Of a DNA stretch of 64,000 nucleotides, positions 39,673 to 48,352 are shown in pieces (positions within the stretch are counted from its first letter, which is position 1; every line of letters begins with the position of its first letter). Location: assembly GCF_002863865.1 (NCBI RefSeq), contig NZ_CP022684.1:4283990-4347989 (forward strand). Reading direction: 5' to 3'. The notes under the pieces were generated by a model, which worked only from the letters and a program-made list of their open reading frames with translations, was not told the origin of the DNA and did not search any database. This stretch comes from Ketobacter alkanivorans (GTDB lineage: Bacteria; Pseudomonadota; Gammaproteobacteria; Pseudomonadales; Ketobacteraceae). Position numbers and translations under genes: made by a program.

Positions 39673-40449
39673 TTATGAATCACCATTATTAAACTTTCCA
39701 TGCCTGCCGGTGCCTTGTTTAAAACGCTTGGCTCCGGCCACCGTTTCTCCGCTGCGCACTACATCCATGCCCAGCTCGAATTCGTTGCCCAGAGCCTCCT
39801 GCAAGGGCAGTTGCCACTGCTGATATGCGCTGAGTCGATCCTGTTGCATGCAGAAGCTGGGGAACGCGCTGATTTCCAGTGCCAGTTGTTCTGCGGTGTG
39901 GCGTGCGTTACCTTGAGCGCAGATTCTGTTTACCAGTCCAATGTCAAAGGCCTCTTGAGCGGACACGGGTCTGCCGGTAAGAATCAAATCCATTGCACGG
40001 CTCATACCGATTAGCCTAGGCAGTCGTACTGTTCCGCCATCAATTAAGGGCACTCCAAAACGGCGACAGAATACGCCCAGGGTGGCATCATCGGCGGCAA
40101 CGCGCAGATCACACCAAAGCGCCAGTTCCAGGCCGCCAGCCACGGCGTGTCCTTCAATGGCCGCAATAACCGGCTTGGATAGCAGCATACGGCTTGGCCC
40201 CATGGGGCCATCGCCTTCCGCTTCCAGGCGGTTGCGATTTTCTCCACTGGCAACGGCCCCCAGATCTGCGCCGGCACAGAAAGTTTGTTCGCCATATAAA
40301 ACGGCAACCTTTGCTGTGCTGTCTTGTTCGAACGCGCGAAACGCATCAGCTAACGCCTGAGCTGTGGGGCCGTCGACGGCGTTGCGTACCTGAGGGCGAT
40401 TAATGATGATGGTAGTGATAGCACCGTTCTTTTCAATTTTGATGGGCAT
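39673..40449 (-). CDS. Enoyl-CoA hydratase/isomerase (crotonase) family protein
   Basis: 258 residues. Crotonase fold: oxyanion-hole block FCAGADLGAV, then AIEGHAVAGGLELALWCDLRVA and FGVPLIDGGTVRLPRLIGMSRAMDLILTG. In the standard hydratase the second catalytic Glu lies in a PE-L-G segment; here the equivalent run is FGVPLIDGG, so the second acid is absent or moved. This variant is common in crotonase homologues of unclear reaction. Cytoplasmic. It probably acts on an acyl-CoA; precise reaction unassigned. Confidence 0.88.
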   Translation of the reverse strand: MPIKIEKNGAITTIIINRPQVRNAVDGPTAQALADAFRAFEQDSTAKVAVLYGEQTFCAGADLGAVASGENRNRLEAEGDGPMGPSRMLLSKPVIAAIEGHAVAGGLELALWCDLRVAADDATLGVFCRRFGVPLIDGGTVRLPRLIGMSRAMDLILTGRPVSAQEAFDIGLVNRICAQGNARHTAEQLALEISAFPSFCMQQDRLSAYQQWQLPLQEALGNEFELGMDVVRSGETVAGAKRFKQGTGRHGKFNNGDS

Positions 40450-40646
40450 GGAAACTCCGGGCAGGAAAAACGCTGCAAAAATGCATTATTTATGGGCGAT
40501 CCTTTGCGTGTTATTGAGTTTGCGCACAAACAAGCAGCATCTTGGTTTGGTTTTAGTTTTTTAACAAATTTACCTGATCAGGAGCTTTTTTTCGAGCTAA
40601 ACTGAGGAGGTGTAAAATTAAAGTAGAGTAGGTTCGGGAGACTAAC

Positions 40647-40988
40647 ATGCGCATTCAAGAATTGGTTGCTCATTGGGAAAAAGCCAACAAAGGTGAGCGT
40701 ACCCGTCAACAGTTTTCAATCAATCTGCCAATGAAAGAAGCCGCTCAGGTTTTGGCTCTGAAAGAGATGTACCCCGATTGCACCGAGGAGCAGATCTTAA
40801 CGGATTTGTTGTGCTTCGCTTTAAATGAGCTGAGCCAGTCGTTCCCCTATGAGGCTGGGCAAGAGGTGACAACTGACGAGTGCGGTGATCCCATTTACGA
40901 AGATGCTGGCCTTACGCCTAAGTTTATTCGTCTGGCGCAAAAATATCGCCATACCTTGGAATCACAGCGGGTGGGAGAACCCAATTAG
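40647..40988 (+). CDS. Small conserved-looking protein, unknown
   Basis: 113 residues. The sequence MRIQELVAHWEKANKGERTRQQFSINLPMKEAAQVLALKEMYPD looks like a ribbon-helix-helix-type start (a beta strand RQQFSINLP followed by a helix with ALKEMYP), then a helical second half and an acidic strand. It could be a small DNA-binding or adaptor protein. No transmembrane or signal segment. The start has GGGAG upstream. A CCTGATCAGG palindrome lies 65 bases upstream of the start. Confidence 0.65.
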   Translation: MRIQELVAHWEKANKGERTRQQFSINLPMKEAAQVLALKEMYPDCTEEQILTDLLCFALNELSQSFPYEAGQEVTTDECGDPIYEDAGLTPKFIRLAQKYRHTLESQRVGEPN

Positions 40989-41028
40989 GGCATTAGCCCC
41001 CAGCTGTTTTTAATCATTCCGACTGATT

Positions 41029-41049
41029 GCCCCATCACTCAAATGGGGC
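41029..41049. repeat. Small hairpin, GCCCCA/TGGGGC arms
   Basis: Arms GCCCCA (41029-41034) and TGGGGC (41044-41049) around nine bases. The arms and the loop ending in AAA resemble the hairpin at 2198-2219. No T-run. Confidence 0.35.
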
Positions 41050-41174
41050 GACATCTTTTCGCTGCAATGCTAATATCCCTGACTGTTCGGTCATAATTTG
41101 GGTCAGATAGGCCCCCGATCGACCCCACAACAATATCAATTTTGACAAAAGTCAGTTAGAGAGGGATGTAGCCC

Positions 41175-42689
41175 ATGAATGATATGGTGCAGCAAAAATT
41201 ACGATCACAGTACACGGCCGACGACGTGTGGAGCCAGTTCAAGCCCATCGTGACCGGCGATGACTATGTGGAAAGCCTGCGTGGGCGTAATCTCACGGTC
41301 TACCTTTTTGGTGAGCAGATCAAAGAGCCCGTTGACCATCCTATGATCTGGCCCTCTATTAATGCCTTGAAAGCAACCTATGATCTGGCCACCGATGAGC
41401 CTGAACTTGCCTCCGCCACCAGCCATCTGAACGGTGAGAAAGTAAATCGGTTCCTGCACATTCCCCACAGTGCCCAGGATCTGGTAATGAAAAATCGCAT
41501 GCAGCGTAAACTGGGGCAGATTACCGGTACGTGTTTTCAGCGTTGCGCGGGTCTGGATTCGATCAGCGTCATGCACTCCATTACTTATGACATCGATCAG
41601 GCTCACGGTACTGAGTATCATCCACGCTTTATTCGGTTTCTGGAGCGCTTGCAGAAGCATAACCAAATCATTGCTGCCGGGATGACGGATCCGAAAGGGG
41701 ATCGCAGTAAAGCGCCCCATGAGCAGGCTGATCAGGATCTGTTTATGCGGATCACCGACCGCAACGAAAACGGTGTGTTTGTCAGCGGTGCCAAGGCACA
41801 TATGACCGGTGGTTTGAACTCCCACTGGATGATGGTGCTGCCCACTATGCGTTTGAGTGAGCATGACAAAGATTTTGCCATCATTGGTGTTGTTCCCCTG
41901 CAAGCAGAAGGATTGACGTATATCTACGGCCGCCAATCCTGTGACACGCGCGCTATGGAAGCCGGTGATGTGGATAAGGGCAACGCTCAATACGCCGGTC
42001 AGGAAGTGCTGGCGGTATTTGACAATGTATTTATCCCCTGGGAACACATTTTCATGGATGGTGAATATGAATTTGCCGCCCCCATGGTGGAGCGATTCAC
42101 TTCTTATCATCGTGCCAGTTATGTATGTAAAACGGGTCTGGGTGATGTCATGGTGGGTGCCGCTGCCACCATCGCGGAGTACAACGGACTGGAAAAGGTT
42201 TCCCACATTCGTGACAAACTGGTGGAAATGACCCACCTGAACGAGACAATCTATTCTTCCAGTATCGCCTCTGCACATGAATCCAAGCCATTGCCGTCCG
42301 GTGCCTGGATCAATGATTCCATGCTCGCCAATGTGTGCAAACACAACGTTACCCGGTTCCCCTATGAGATCTCGCGTTTGGCTCAGGATCTAGCCGGTGG
42401 CTTGATGGTAACTTTGCCATCCCAGCAGGATTTTGAATCAGAAGAAACCGGAGCGTTACTGGATAAATACTTCAAAGGCCGTGAGGACATACCCACAGCA
42501 GATAGAGTAAAAATCCTCCGTTTAATTGAAAACATGACTCTGGGCCGTAATGCTGTGGGTTATCTCACCGAGTCCATGCATGGTGCCGGGTCACCCCAGG
42601 CTCAACGCATTCAAATTCTGCGTGGAATGAATGTGGATCAGAAGAAATGGCATGCGAAAAAACTCGCTGGTATACAGCAGGTTGATTAA
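41175..42689 (+). CDS. 4-hydroxybutyryl-CoA dehydratase-like flavoprotein (HpaB superfamily)
   Basis: 504 residues of the HpaB / acyl-CoA dehydrogenase-related fold. Unlike 4-hydroxyphenylacetate hydroxylases it keeps the pattern of an iron-sulfur cluster as in AbfD: Cys120 and Cys124 (GTCFQRC) and His312 and Cys318 (YHRASYVCKTG). In the Clostridium enzyme the last His-Cys distance is seven residues; here it is six. The flavin-binding region is KAHMTGGLNSHWMMVLPT. Expected reaction: dehydration of 4-hydroxybutyryl-CoA or isomerisation of vinylacetyl-CoA, oxygen-sensitive. The database name may be 4-hydroxyphenylacetate 3-hydroxylase family. The gene is monocistronic, with a terminator. Confidence 0.8.
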   Translation: MNDMVQQKLRSQYTADDVWSQFKPIVTGDDYVESLRGRNLTVYLFGEQIKEPVDHPMIWPSINALKATYDLATDEPELASATSHLNGEKVNRFLHIPHSAQDLVMKNRMQRKLGQITGTCFQRCAGLDSISVMHSITYDIDQAHGTEYHPRFIRFLERLQKHNQIIAAGMTDPKGDRSKAPHEQADQDLFMRITDRNENGVFVSGAKAHMTGGLNSHWMMVLPTMRLSEHDKDFAIIGVVPLQAEGLTYIYGRQSCDTRAMEAGDVDKGNAQYAGQEVLAVFDNVFIPWEHIFMDGEYEFAAPMVERFTSYHRASYVCKTGLGDVMVGAAATIAEYNGLEKVSHIRDKLVEMTHLNETIYSSSIASAHESKPLPSGAWINDSMLANVCKHNVTRFPYEISRLAQDLAGGLMVTLPSQQDFESEETGALLDKYFKGREDIPTADRVKILRLIENMTLGRNAVGYLTESMHGAGSPQAQRIQILRGMNVDQKKWHAKKLAGIQQVD

Positions 42690-42715
42690 GGTTTAGCTAA
42701 TTAACGTTCACCCTG

Positions 42716-42746
42716 AAGGGCTGCGAGTTAAATCGCAGCCTTTTTT
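42716..42746 (+). terminator. Rho-independent terminator after the AbfD-like gene
   Basis: GGCTGCGA / TCGCAGCC stem with a T-run of six directly after, 30 bases past the stop. Confidence 0.9.
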
Positions 42747-42819
42747 GGTTATACAGGGTGGAGAATTAAAAAAAACCCCGATAGTATGCGCTTCATCATT
42801 AGGACAAAGGGGATAAACC

Positions 42820-43926
42820 ATGAAACGCATAATACTACCTATTTCCATTTCTCTGTTGGCTGCTTCTGCTGTTGCCGAGAACAAGGAAGGCCAAATCGTA
42901 ATCAACCCTGCGGTTTCCTATATCAAATTCGATAATGACCGCTTACCGGATGAGGCAGATGGCTTTGGTCTGGGTGTGGAATACCGCTTTGGCCCAAACT
43001 GGGCTGCCGAAGTGGCTGCTTTCCGTAACGACGGTGATCAGCAAACCGATGTTACTCAGTTGAAGCTGGACGGTTTGTACTACTTCACTAAAGATGGCAC
43101 TGTTCAGCCATACGTGGGTGCTGGTATCGGCCATGCCGATTTTGATAGCCCCAGCGCTGCTCTTGACGGTGGTGAAACCCAAGTAAATCTGGGCGGTGGT
43201 TTGCGCTTTAACTTTAACGAAGCCTGGTCAGCACGCTGGGATCTGCGCGGCATTTACGGAATCGACGATAACGATACCGATATGATGACCACCTTGGGCG
43301 TAAGCTATGCATTCGGCGGCGAAAGCCAGCCCAAGCCGGTAGAGAAAGCACCGGTTGTGGTGGCTGCACCGGCTGATACCGATGGCGATGGCGTGATTGA
43401 CTCGAAAGATAAGTGCCCTGGCACGGCTGCTGGTGTGAAAGTTGATGCTAATGGTTGTGCATTGGATAGCGACGGTGACGGCGTAACTGATAATAACGAT
43501 CAGTGCCCTGACACTGAGGCTGGTGCGGCCGTTGACGAAAAAGGCTGTGTTGGTGTGGTTCAAACAGTAACCGTTGAAAGCATCGAGCTGAAATTGCAGT
43601 TCCCATCCAACTCGGATGTCATTCAGGATCAGTATCAGCCTGAGTTGAAAGTAGTTGCTGATTTCCTTAAAAAGCATACTGATCTGGAAGTTGAAATCGA
43701 AGGCCATACTGACAGCCAGGGCGCAGCAGCATACAACAAAAAATTGTCTCAGAAGCGCGCTGACTCTGTGAAGAACGAGCTGGTTGGTCGTTACGGTGTT
43801 GCTGCAGAGCGTATCAAGGCGGTTGGATACGGTGAAGAAAAGCCAGTTGCCAGTAACGATACTGCGGATGGCCGTAAAGAAAACCGCCGTGTTGTAGCGG
43901 TCATGCAGAAAGAAGTAATGAAGTAA
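42820..43926 (+). CDS. OmpA/OprF-family outer-membrane porin
   Basis: 368 residues. Signal peptide ending ASAVA near residue 19. An eight-stranded N-terminal beta-barrel covers about 20-170 (YIKFDNDRLPDEADGFGLGVEYRF, YTFT-type strands). A calcium-type linker with DTDGDGVIDSKDKCP and DSDGDGVTDNNDQCP follows at about 185-245, then the OmpA C-terminal domain with EIEGHTDSQGAAAYNKKLSQKRADSVKNELV and NRRVVAVM that holds peptidoglycan. Major structural porin of the outer membrane. AAAGGGG precedes the ATG. A hairpin at 43944-43964 separates it from the DUF481 gene. Confidence 0.95.
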   Translation: MKRIILPISISLLAASAVAENKEGQIVINPAVSYIKFDNDRLPDEADGFGLGVEYRFGPNWAAEVAAFRNDGDQQTDVTQLKLDGLYYFTKDGTVQPYVGAGIGHADFDSPSAALDGGETQVNLGGGLRFNFNEAWSARWDLRGIYGIDDNDTDMMTTLGVSYAFGGESQPKPVEKAPVVVAAPADTDGDGVIDSKDKCPGTAAGVKVDANGCALDSDGDGVTDNNDQCPDTEAGAAVDEKGCVGVVQTVTVESIELKLQFPSNSDVIQDQYQPELKVVADFLKKHTDLEVEIEGHTDSQGAAAYNKKLSQKRADSVKNELVGRYGVAAERIKAVGYGEEKPVASNDTADGRKENRRVVAVMQKEVMK

Positions 43927-43943
43927 CAGCTAAAGTGTTACCG

Positions 43944-43964
43944 TGCCGGCGCTATGCGCCGGCA
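43944..43964 (+). terminator. Hairpin after the OmpA-family gene
   Basis: TGCCGGCGC / GCGCCGGCA with a three-base loop, followed by ATTCGTATTTT. A strong stem with a weak T-run; it may reduce rather than stop transcription into the DUF481 gene. Confidence 0.55.
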
Positions 43965-43988
43965 TTCGTATTTTAGGGGATATTGAAT

Positions 43989-44732
43989 ATGAAACATAAG
44001 ATCACAATACTGGCTTTGGCCATCTCACCTTGTGTTGCATTTGCAGCCGATGAAACCGAAAACAAACTGTGGACCGGTGAAGCCAACCTGGCTTATATCG
44101 ATAACTCTGGCAATACCGAGAGCACTAATATCGATTTTCGCAGCAAGGCTACCCGTGAAGGCGAACAGTGGCGTAACCTGTTCAAGCTGGAAGCCAGCAA
44201 TGAGACCGCTGAACAGGTCGATGCCAACGGCGATAAAAGTGAAGTACGTACCGCCGAGAAGTACTTTGCATCAGGCAAGGCAGAATACAAAATAGGTGAG
44301 AAATCCTACTTGTTCGGCTTGGCTGAGTATACGGACGATCGTTTTAGTGGCTACGATTACGAAGCCTCCCTTACCTTCGGTTATGGTCGCGACCTGCTGA
44401 GAACCGATAAACACGAACTTTCAGCTGACGCCGGTGTTGGTTATCGTGAATCCAAGCTCTCGGAAACGGGTGATGTAGAAGAAGAGGCCGTGCTGCGTTT
44501 GGGTGCACTCTATCTTTGGAAGATTTCAGAAACTGCCACCTTTGATGAAGATTTCAGTACTGAAATTGGTGAAGATAAAACGGTAACCAAATCTTTTACC
44601 CGTTTGCGTTTGAAAATTAACGGTAGTCTGAACGCATCGATTGCTTATGAAATCAAGCACACCGACGAAGTGCCGGAAGGCGTTAAGAACTCGGATCGCA
44701 AGTTGTTAGTGGGTTTGAACTATACCTTCTAG
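43989..44732 (+). CDS. DUF481 outer-membrane beta-barrel protein (YdiY-like)
   Basis: 247 residues from ATG 43989 with GGGGAT upstream. Signal peptide ILALAISPCVAFA, then a repeating beta pattern of a barrel of about 12-14 strands: TGEANLAYIDNSGNTESTNIDFRSKATREG, YLFGLAEYTDDRFSGYDYEASLTFGYGRDLL, and a C-terminal aromatic end LVGLNYTF. This is the DUF481 family, related to salt-induced outer-membrane proteins. Function unknown; it may share the OmpA operon, with a hairpin in between. Confidence 0.9.
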   Translation: MKHKITILALAISPCVAFAADETENKLWTGEANLAYIDNSGNTESTNIDFRSKATREGEQWRNLFKLEASNETAEQVDANGDKSEVRTAEKYFASGKAEYKIGEKSYLFGLAEYTDDRFSGYDYEASLTFGYGRDLLRTDKHELSADAGVGYRESKLSETGDVEEEAVLRLGALYLWKISETATFDEDFSTEIGEDKTVTKSFTRLRLKINGSLNASIAYEIKHTDEVPEGVKNSDRKLLVGLNYTF

Positions 44733-44775
44733 TGTAACTGTGTGATGGATAGCTGGGCTGACAGATAGGCCCCAC

Positions 44776-44814
44776 AAAAAGGCCGCTTCCTTTTCAAATG
44801 GAAGCGGCCTTTTT
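44776..44814 (+). terminator. Rho-independent terminator after the DUF481 gene
   Basis: GGCCGCTTCC / GGAAGCGGCC with flanking A and T runs, about 44 bases after the stop; strong and bidirectional in shape. Confidence 0.92.
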
Positions 44815-44909
44815 GTGTTCAGGGTGAGCCAGTTCTTCCATAAACGTTAACTACACCACAACCTAATGTAATTTGTTTATCAGGAGTGGGGGTTAATTGT
44901 TTGTAATTG

Positions 44910-44938
44910 TTGTGAAAATTGAAGTTCGGGTATATAAC
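44910..44938 (+). promoter_or_regulatory. Sigma-70-type promoter of the 7TM-DISM gene
   Basis: -35 TTGTGA (44910-44915), a 17-base spacer and -10 TATAAC (44933-44938). It fits the only gene that starts downstream, at 45037. The surrounding gap, 44815-45036, has no gene that I can support. Confidence 0.5.
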
Positions 44939-45036
44939 TTAATAACAGTCGAATTAAAATTGATCTAATTCATGAACACCACTATGCGGGAAATACGGTT
45001 CTCCAGCTTGCTGGCCGGAATTGCAGGAGTTTGTCC

Positions 45037-46755
45037 ATGCGATGGCTAGTTGTGTTGTTTTCATGCCTGATTGTCTTTCCTGTGGTGCTGGCGAAACACC
45101 ATGGCCACACCGATGCCTCATTTTCCCTTGATATCCGCCATGCGTTGGACAGCGACCATCTGACAACGATTGAAGATGCCATTGCCTATGACTGGGGCAG
45201 CGCCGATCCTTCCAAGGTCAACTATGGTTCCTCCAGCTCGGGACACTGGTTTTACTTTGAGATGCCGCTGGTTCAGCTGGCAGACGGCGAGAGCGTGGTG
45301 GTGGAGGTGCATTACCCCACCGTGGACTATTTAGCGTTCTATGTCGTAGATGAGCGTGGGCAGATTACCCAGAACTACGTTACTGGAACCGACTTTCCGT
45401 TTGATTCACGCCCCATATGGGATGATGACTACAGCTTTCCGGTGAACCCAGCCCTGGATGGCCGCCGCGTATTTATTCACGCTAAAACCTCGAACTCTCT
45501 GCAAATGCCTATTCGTATTTATTCCGAACAGGATTTTTATGAGAAAGAAGAGTGGAATCTGATTTTGTGGGGGGCGTACTACGGCACCATGCTGGTGATG
45601 GCTGTTTACAGCCTGATGAATGGCTTGATTATCAGGGAACGGCTCTACTTTTACTATTCAATCTATGTGGCTTCCACCGCGTTATTTGAGTCGTCCTTGA
45701 ATGGTCATGGTTTTGCCTATCTATGGCCCGATGCTCCCGCCTTTAATAACGCATCGATCACGCTGTTTTTCTGTCTTTATAGTTGCTTTGGAACGGCATT
45801 CGCGCTGACGTTGCTGGATGCCAGGCGCTATAGCCCCCGATTGTATGTTCTGGGGCAAGGCGTCATTGCCGGTGGCATTGTGCTGGGGATGATCTCTATT
45901 GTGTCGTTGAATGACTATGCTTTTTATGCAACGTATTTAGCGTTGGCTTTTGCGTCAGTCATGATGGCGTTGGGTATCAAGTCCGTGGCAGATGGCCATT
46001 TTCTGGGGTGGTACTTTGTGGTGGGTTGGTCCGTCCTATTGATTTCCATCGGTATTTTCTCTTTGAATCTGCTGGGTTACCTTCCTTCTAATGTTTTGAT
46101 CTATCACAGCAAGGAGATCGGCTCGGTTTTCGAGATCATCGTATTCTCACTGGCGATGTCGGCGATTTATCGTCATGAAAAAGCTGAGCGCAGCCGTATT
46201 AATATTACGTTGGACATGATGAAGCAGCGTCTGCAGAAGCGTATCAACATTGTGAATAATAAAAGCGGTTTTCTGGAAATTCCCCAGCTGGAAAAGCACC
46301 TGAAAGATATTCGTGATCTTGATCGTCGAATTCATTCTGAGTTAGGGCGGGTGCTGGTTATTTCGGTGATGGTTATCGATAAAACCACTCACCGGCCTGA
46401 TTACATTGCACTGGGTGACTGTTTAAAGGCGTTGTTTAACAGTCGCATTACGGTGTTTCCTTTCAAGACAGCAACGGAAGGCCTGCCCGGCGAGGTTACC
46501 GTTTTGCTGTTTCCGTTGCATAATAAGTTCGAGGCGGAGGGGGTGATAGAGCGAGTGGAGCAGTGGAATTTTGCGTTAGGTGAGCAATACGATTTGCATT
46601 TTGGCTATGCGATATCCCATCTTACCGACAAGTATGATGTGGATTACATCGAAGAATCCTTCCACTATCTGGAAGAGGCGGTACACAAAAAGTCCATGTC
46701 CTATTCCATCGACGACACACTCACCTTCGTGCATCGCAACGGTGTCACTGCCTGA
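45037..46755 (+). CDS. 7TMR-DISM membrane protein with degenerate GGDEF-like domain
   Basis: 572 residues from ATG 45037 (AGGAG at 45025-45029). Signal peptide WLVVLFSCLIVFPVVLA, periplasmic DISM-type domain (about 25-190), seven transmembrane helices (about 195-395), then a coiled coil and a cytoplasmic domain of about 150 residues. That domain follows the GGDEF fold order (ISVMVIDKT, then ALGDCLKALF, TVLLFPL, HFGYAISHL, YLEEAVHKKS) but the GGEEF position reads TEGLPGE and the I-site is lost. It is therefore a catalytically dead cyclase-like output, perhaps binding GTP or c-di-GMP or a partner. The active relative at 2762-4630 has the same architecture. Confidence 0.85.
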   Translation: MRWLVVLFSCLIVFPVVLAKHHGHTDASFSLDIRHALDSDHLTTIEDAIAYDWGSADPSKVNYGSSSSGHWFYFEMPLVQLADGESVVVEVHYPTVDYLAFYVVDERGQITQNYVTGTDFPFDSRPIWDDDYSFPVNPALDGRRVFIHAKTSNSLQMPIRIYSEQDFYEKEEWNLILWGAYYGTMLVMAVYSLMNGLIIRERLYFYYSIYVASTALFESSLNGHGFAYLWPDAPAFNNASITLFFCLYSCFGTAFALTLLDARRYSPRLYVLGQGVIAGGIVLGMISIVSLNDYAFYATYLALAFASVMMALGIKSVADGHFLGWYFVVGWSVLLISIGIFSLNLLGYLPSNVLIYHSKEIGSVFEIIVFSLAMSAIYRHEKAERSRINITLDMMKQRLQKRINIVNNKSGFLEIPQLEKHLKDIRDLDRRIHSELGRVLVISVMVIDKTTHRPDYIALGDCLKALFNSRITVFPFKTATEGLPGEVTVLLFPLHNKFEAEGVIERVEQWNFALGEQYDLHFGYAISHLTDKYDVDYIEESFHYLEEAVHKKSMSYSIDDTLTFVHRNGVTA

Positions 46756-46769
46756 TGCTGCTTTGGTTT

Positions 46770-47330
46770 TTAGTTTATGCGCATATGCTTGGAAAAGCCT
46801 GAGCGCAAAAAACTCATTTGATCGCTCAGTATATTGCGGTTTGCCAGCGCCAGATACTCCATCTTATTGGGTTTAAATGGGATCGCCAGCAGAGGCATGC
46901 AGGCCTCTTCGGGTGTCTTATCGCTTTTGCGCTGATTGCAGCGTCGGCACGCCGCTACCAGGTTGGTCCAGCTTTCACTGCCCCCCCGTGAGCGAGGGAT
47001 GATGTGGTCCCGAGTAAGCCGTTCCTGATTGAACTGATCACCGCAGTACATGCAGGTATTGCGATCGCGTCGGAACAGTAGGCGGTTGCACACGGCGGGT
47101 ACGTGATGATCGTTGTAGTGAACATCTCCGTTCGTGGCAATGATGGTTGGGATATTCAAAATTGAGCGCAATCCGTGGCAGTTGATGCCCCCACGGATAG
47201 TGACGGTGGTGTCACCCAGCGACCACACAACGAGCCCTTTAACCAGCAGGGTCGCTGCGTCTTCACGGTCCAGCCATTGTAGTGGCACACCGGCCTTGTT
47301 AAGCCGCAAAATGCGGGTATTCATCTGCAT
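46770..47330 (-). CDS. HNH endonuclease
   Basis: 186 residues from ATG 47330; a longer frame starts at 47372. The HNH zinc-finger motif is complete: Cys93-x2-Cys96 (CMYCG), LTRDHIIPRSRGG at 105-117, and N123 with Cys128-x2-Cys131 (CRRCNQRK). The N-terminal half (MNTRILRLNKAGVPLQWLDREDAATLLVKGLV) is the conserved arm of the family found in many proteobacteria and often annotated as an HNH endonuclease next to housekeeping genes. Biological role unknown; not part of a restriction system here. Confidence 0.9.
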   Translation of the reverse strand: MQMNTRILRLNKAGVPLQWLDREDAATLLVKGLVVWSLGDTTVTIRGGINCHGLRSILNIPTIIATNGDVHYNDHHVPAVCNRLLFRRDRNTCMYCGDQFNQERLTRDHIIPRSRGGSESWTNLVAACRRCNQRKSDKTPEEACMPLLAIPFKPNKMEYLALANRNILSDQMSFLRSGFSKHMRIN

Positions 47331-47422
47331 ATACGTAAACCTGTCTTTAATTTGCATGCTTTTGGAATGCACTTAGTGGTTGGATGCTTGCTGCTTGTGG
47401 CTACTGCGCATCAAACCGACTT

Positions 47423-47511
47423 GGATAACGAGTATATTAGGTTATCCCTGATGTTAATATTGAGCCAGAATACCTAGCTTTTCCAGACAGTTATCAATTT
47501 TAATCAGGGAT
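47423..47511. repeat. Nested inverted repeats in the HNH/sirtuin gap
   Basis: GGATAAC (47423-47429) pairs with GTTATCC (47441-47447). Overlapping it, ATCCCTGAT at 47444 pairs with ATCAGGGAT at 47503-47511, about 50 bases apart. It lies upstream of the HNH gene and downstream of the sirtuin gene; a regulatory or folding role is possible. Confidence 0.35.
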
Positions 47512-47537
47512 TATGACAATTTAGCCCCTTTACGAAA

Positions 47538-48284
47538 TTAACTCAACAATTCAGGTAGCCATTCACCGCAGGGGCCGATTAGTTCCATGTCGGCCAGTGT
47601 GCTTGCACCGCTCGGATGGGTGTTTATCACAATTACCTTGCCTCCCTGGGCTTTGGTTAACTCAATCAGACTGGCGGCAGGATAGACGCTGGCACTGGTT
47701 CCAATAACCAGCATACAGTCCGCCAGTTGGCAGTGTTGCTCCGCCTGTTGCCAGGCCCATGCAGGCAGTGTTTCACCAAACCACACTACGGCTGGCCGCA
47801 GAGGCGCGTCGCACATGGGGCAGTTGCGCAGTGGTGGGGGGTTGGCAAGGTCGATTTTTTGTTGGAATCCGCAGCGTTGGTGACAGCGATCGTGGGTAAT
47901 GTTGCCATGGAGGTGAATAACGGATTCCTGCTTGCAGCCAGCTCGCTCTAGTAAGTCGTCCACATTCTGGGTGATCTGAATAATGTCCGGGCGCTGGGCT
48001 AACGCCAGATGTGCCGGGTTGGGGTTAGCCTGGGCAATGGCATCGCGACGCCAGTTATACCAGTCAATGACCAGTTTGGGGTCAGCGGCAAAACCTTCCG
48101 GCGAGGCCAGTTGGGTGGGATCATATCGGCTCCACAGTGCGTCGGTTTCGCTATCACGAAACGTTGAAATGCCTGATTCTGCACTCAATCCGGCTCCGGA
48201 AAAGCAGACGATTTTTTCACATTGCTGCAGTAGCGTTCTGGCGGAAAGGATTGCGGTTTTGCGATCTGTAATAGGCTGATTCAT
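47538..48284 (-). CDS. cobB: NAD-dependent protein deacylase of the sirtuin family
   Basis: 248 residues. NAD-binding GAGLSAESGIS at 30-40, QNVDDLLERAG at 106-116, catalytic His126 in HLHGN, and the zinc Cys set C134, C138, C155, C158. Tyr76 and Arg79 (WYNWRR) form the YxxR pair of class III sirtuins, which prefer succinyl and other acidic acyl groups on lysine. Cytoplasmic. The name cobB follows the family; the acyl specificity is inference. Confidence 0.9.
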   Translation of the reverse strand: MNQPITDRKTAILSARTLLQQCEKIVCFSGAGLSAESGISTFRDSETDALWSRYDPTQLASPEGFAADPKLVIDWYNWRRDAIAQANPNPAHLALAQRPDIIQITQNVDDLLERAGCKQESVIHLHGNITHDRCHQRCGFQQKIDLANPPPLRNCPMCDAPLRPAVVWFGETLPAWAWQQAEQHCQLADCMLVIGTSASVYPAASLIELTKAQGGKVIVINTHPSGASTLADMELIGPCGEWLPELLS

Positions 48285-48352
48285 GGCTACACTGCGTTGG
48301 TAAGTTTCAATCGCAGTGTAGGCGAATCAGCGCGCTATTTTAAGGCCGGGGC

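Noticed and set aside
41205..42344. 379-codon open frame on the minus strand
   Set aside because: It mirrors the AbfD-like gene, which has cluster ligands and a ribosome site; the mirror product shows no domain.
46770..47330. HNH endonuclease as part of a restriction or defence system
   Set aside because: No methylase, helicase or toxin-type partner flanks it; neighbours are a 7TM sensor and a sirtuin.
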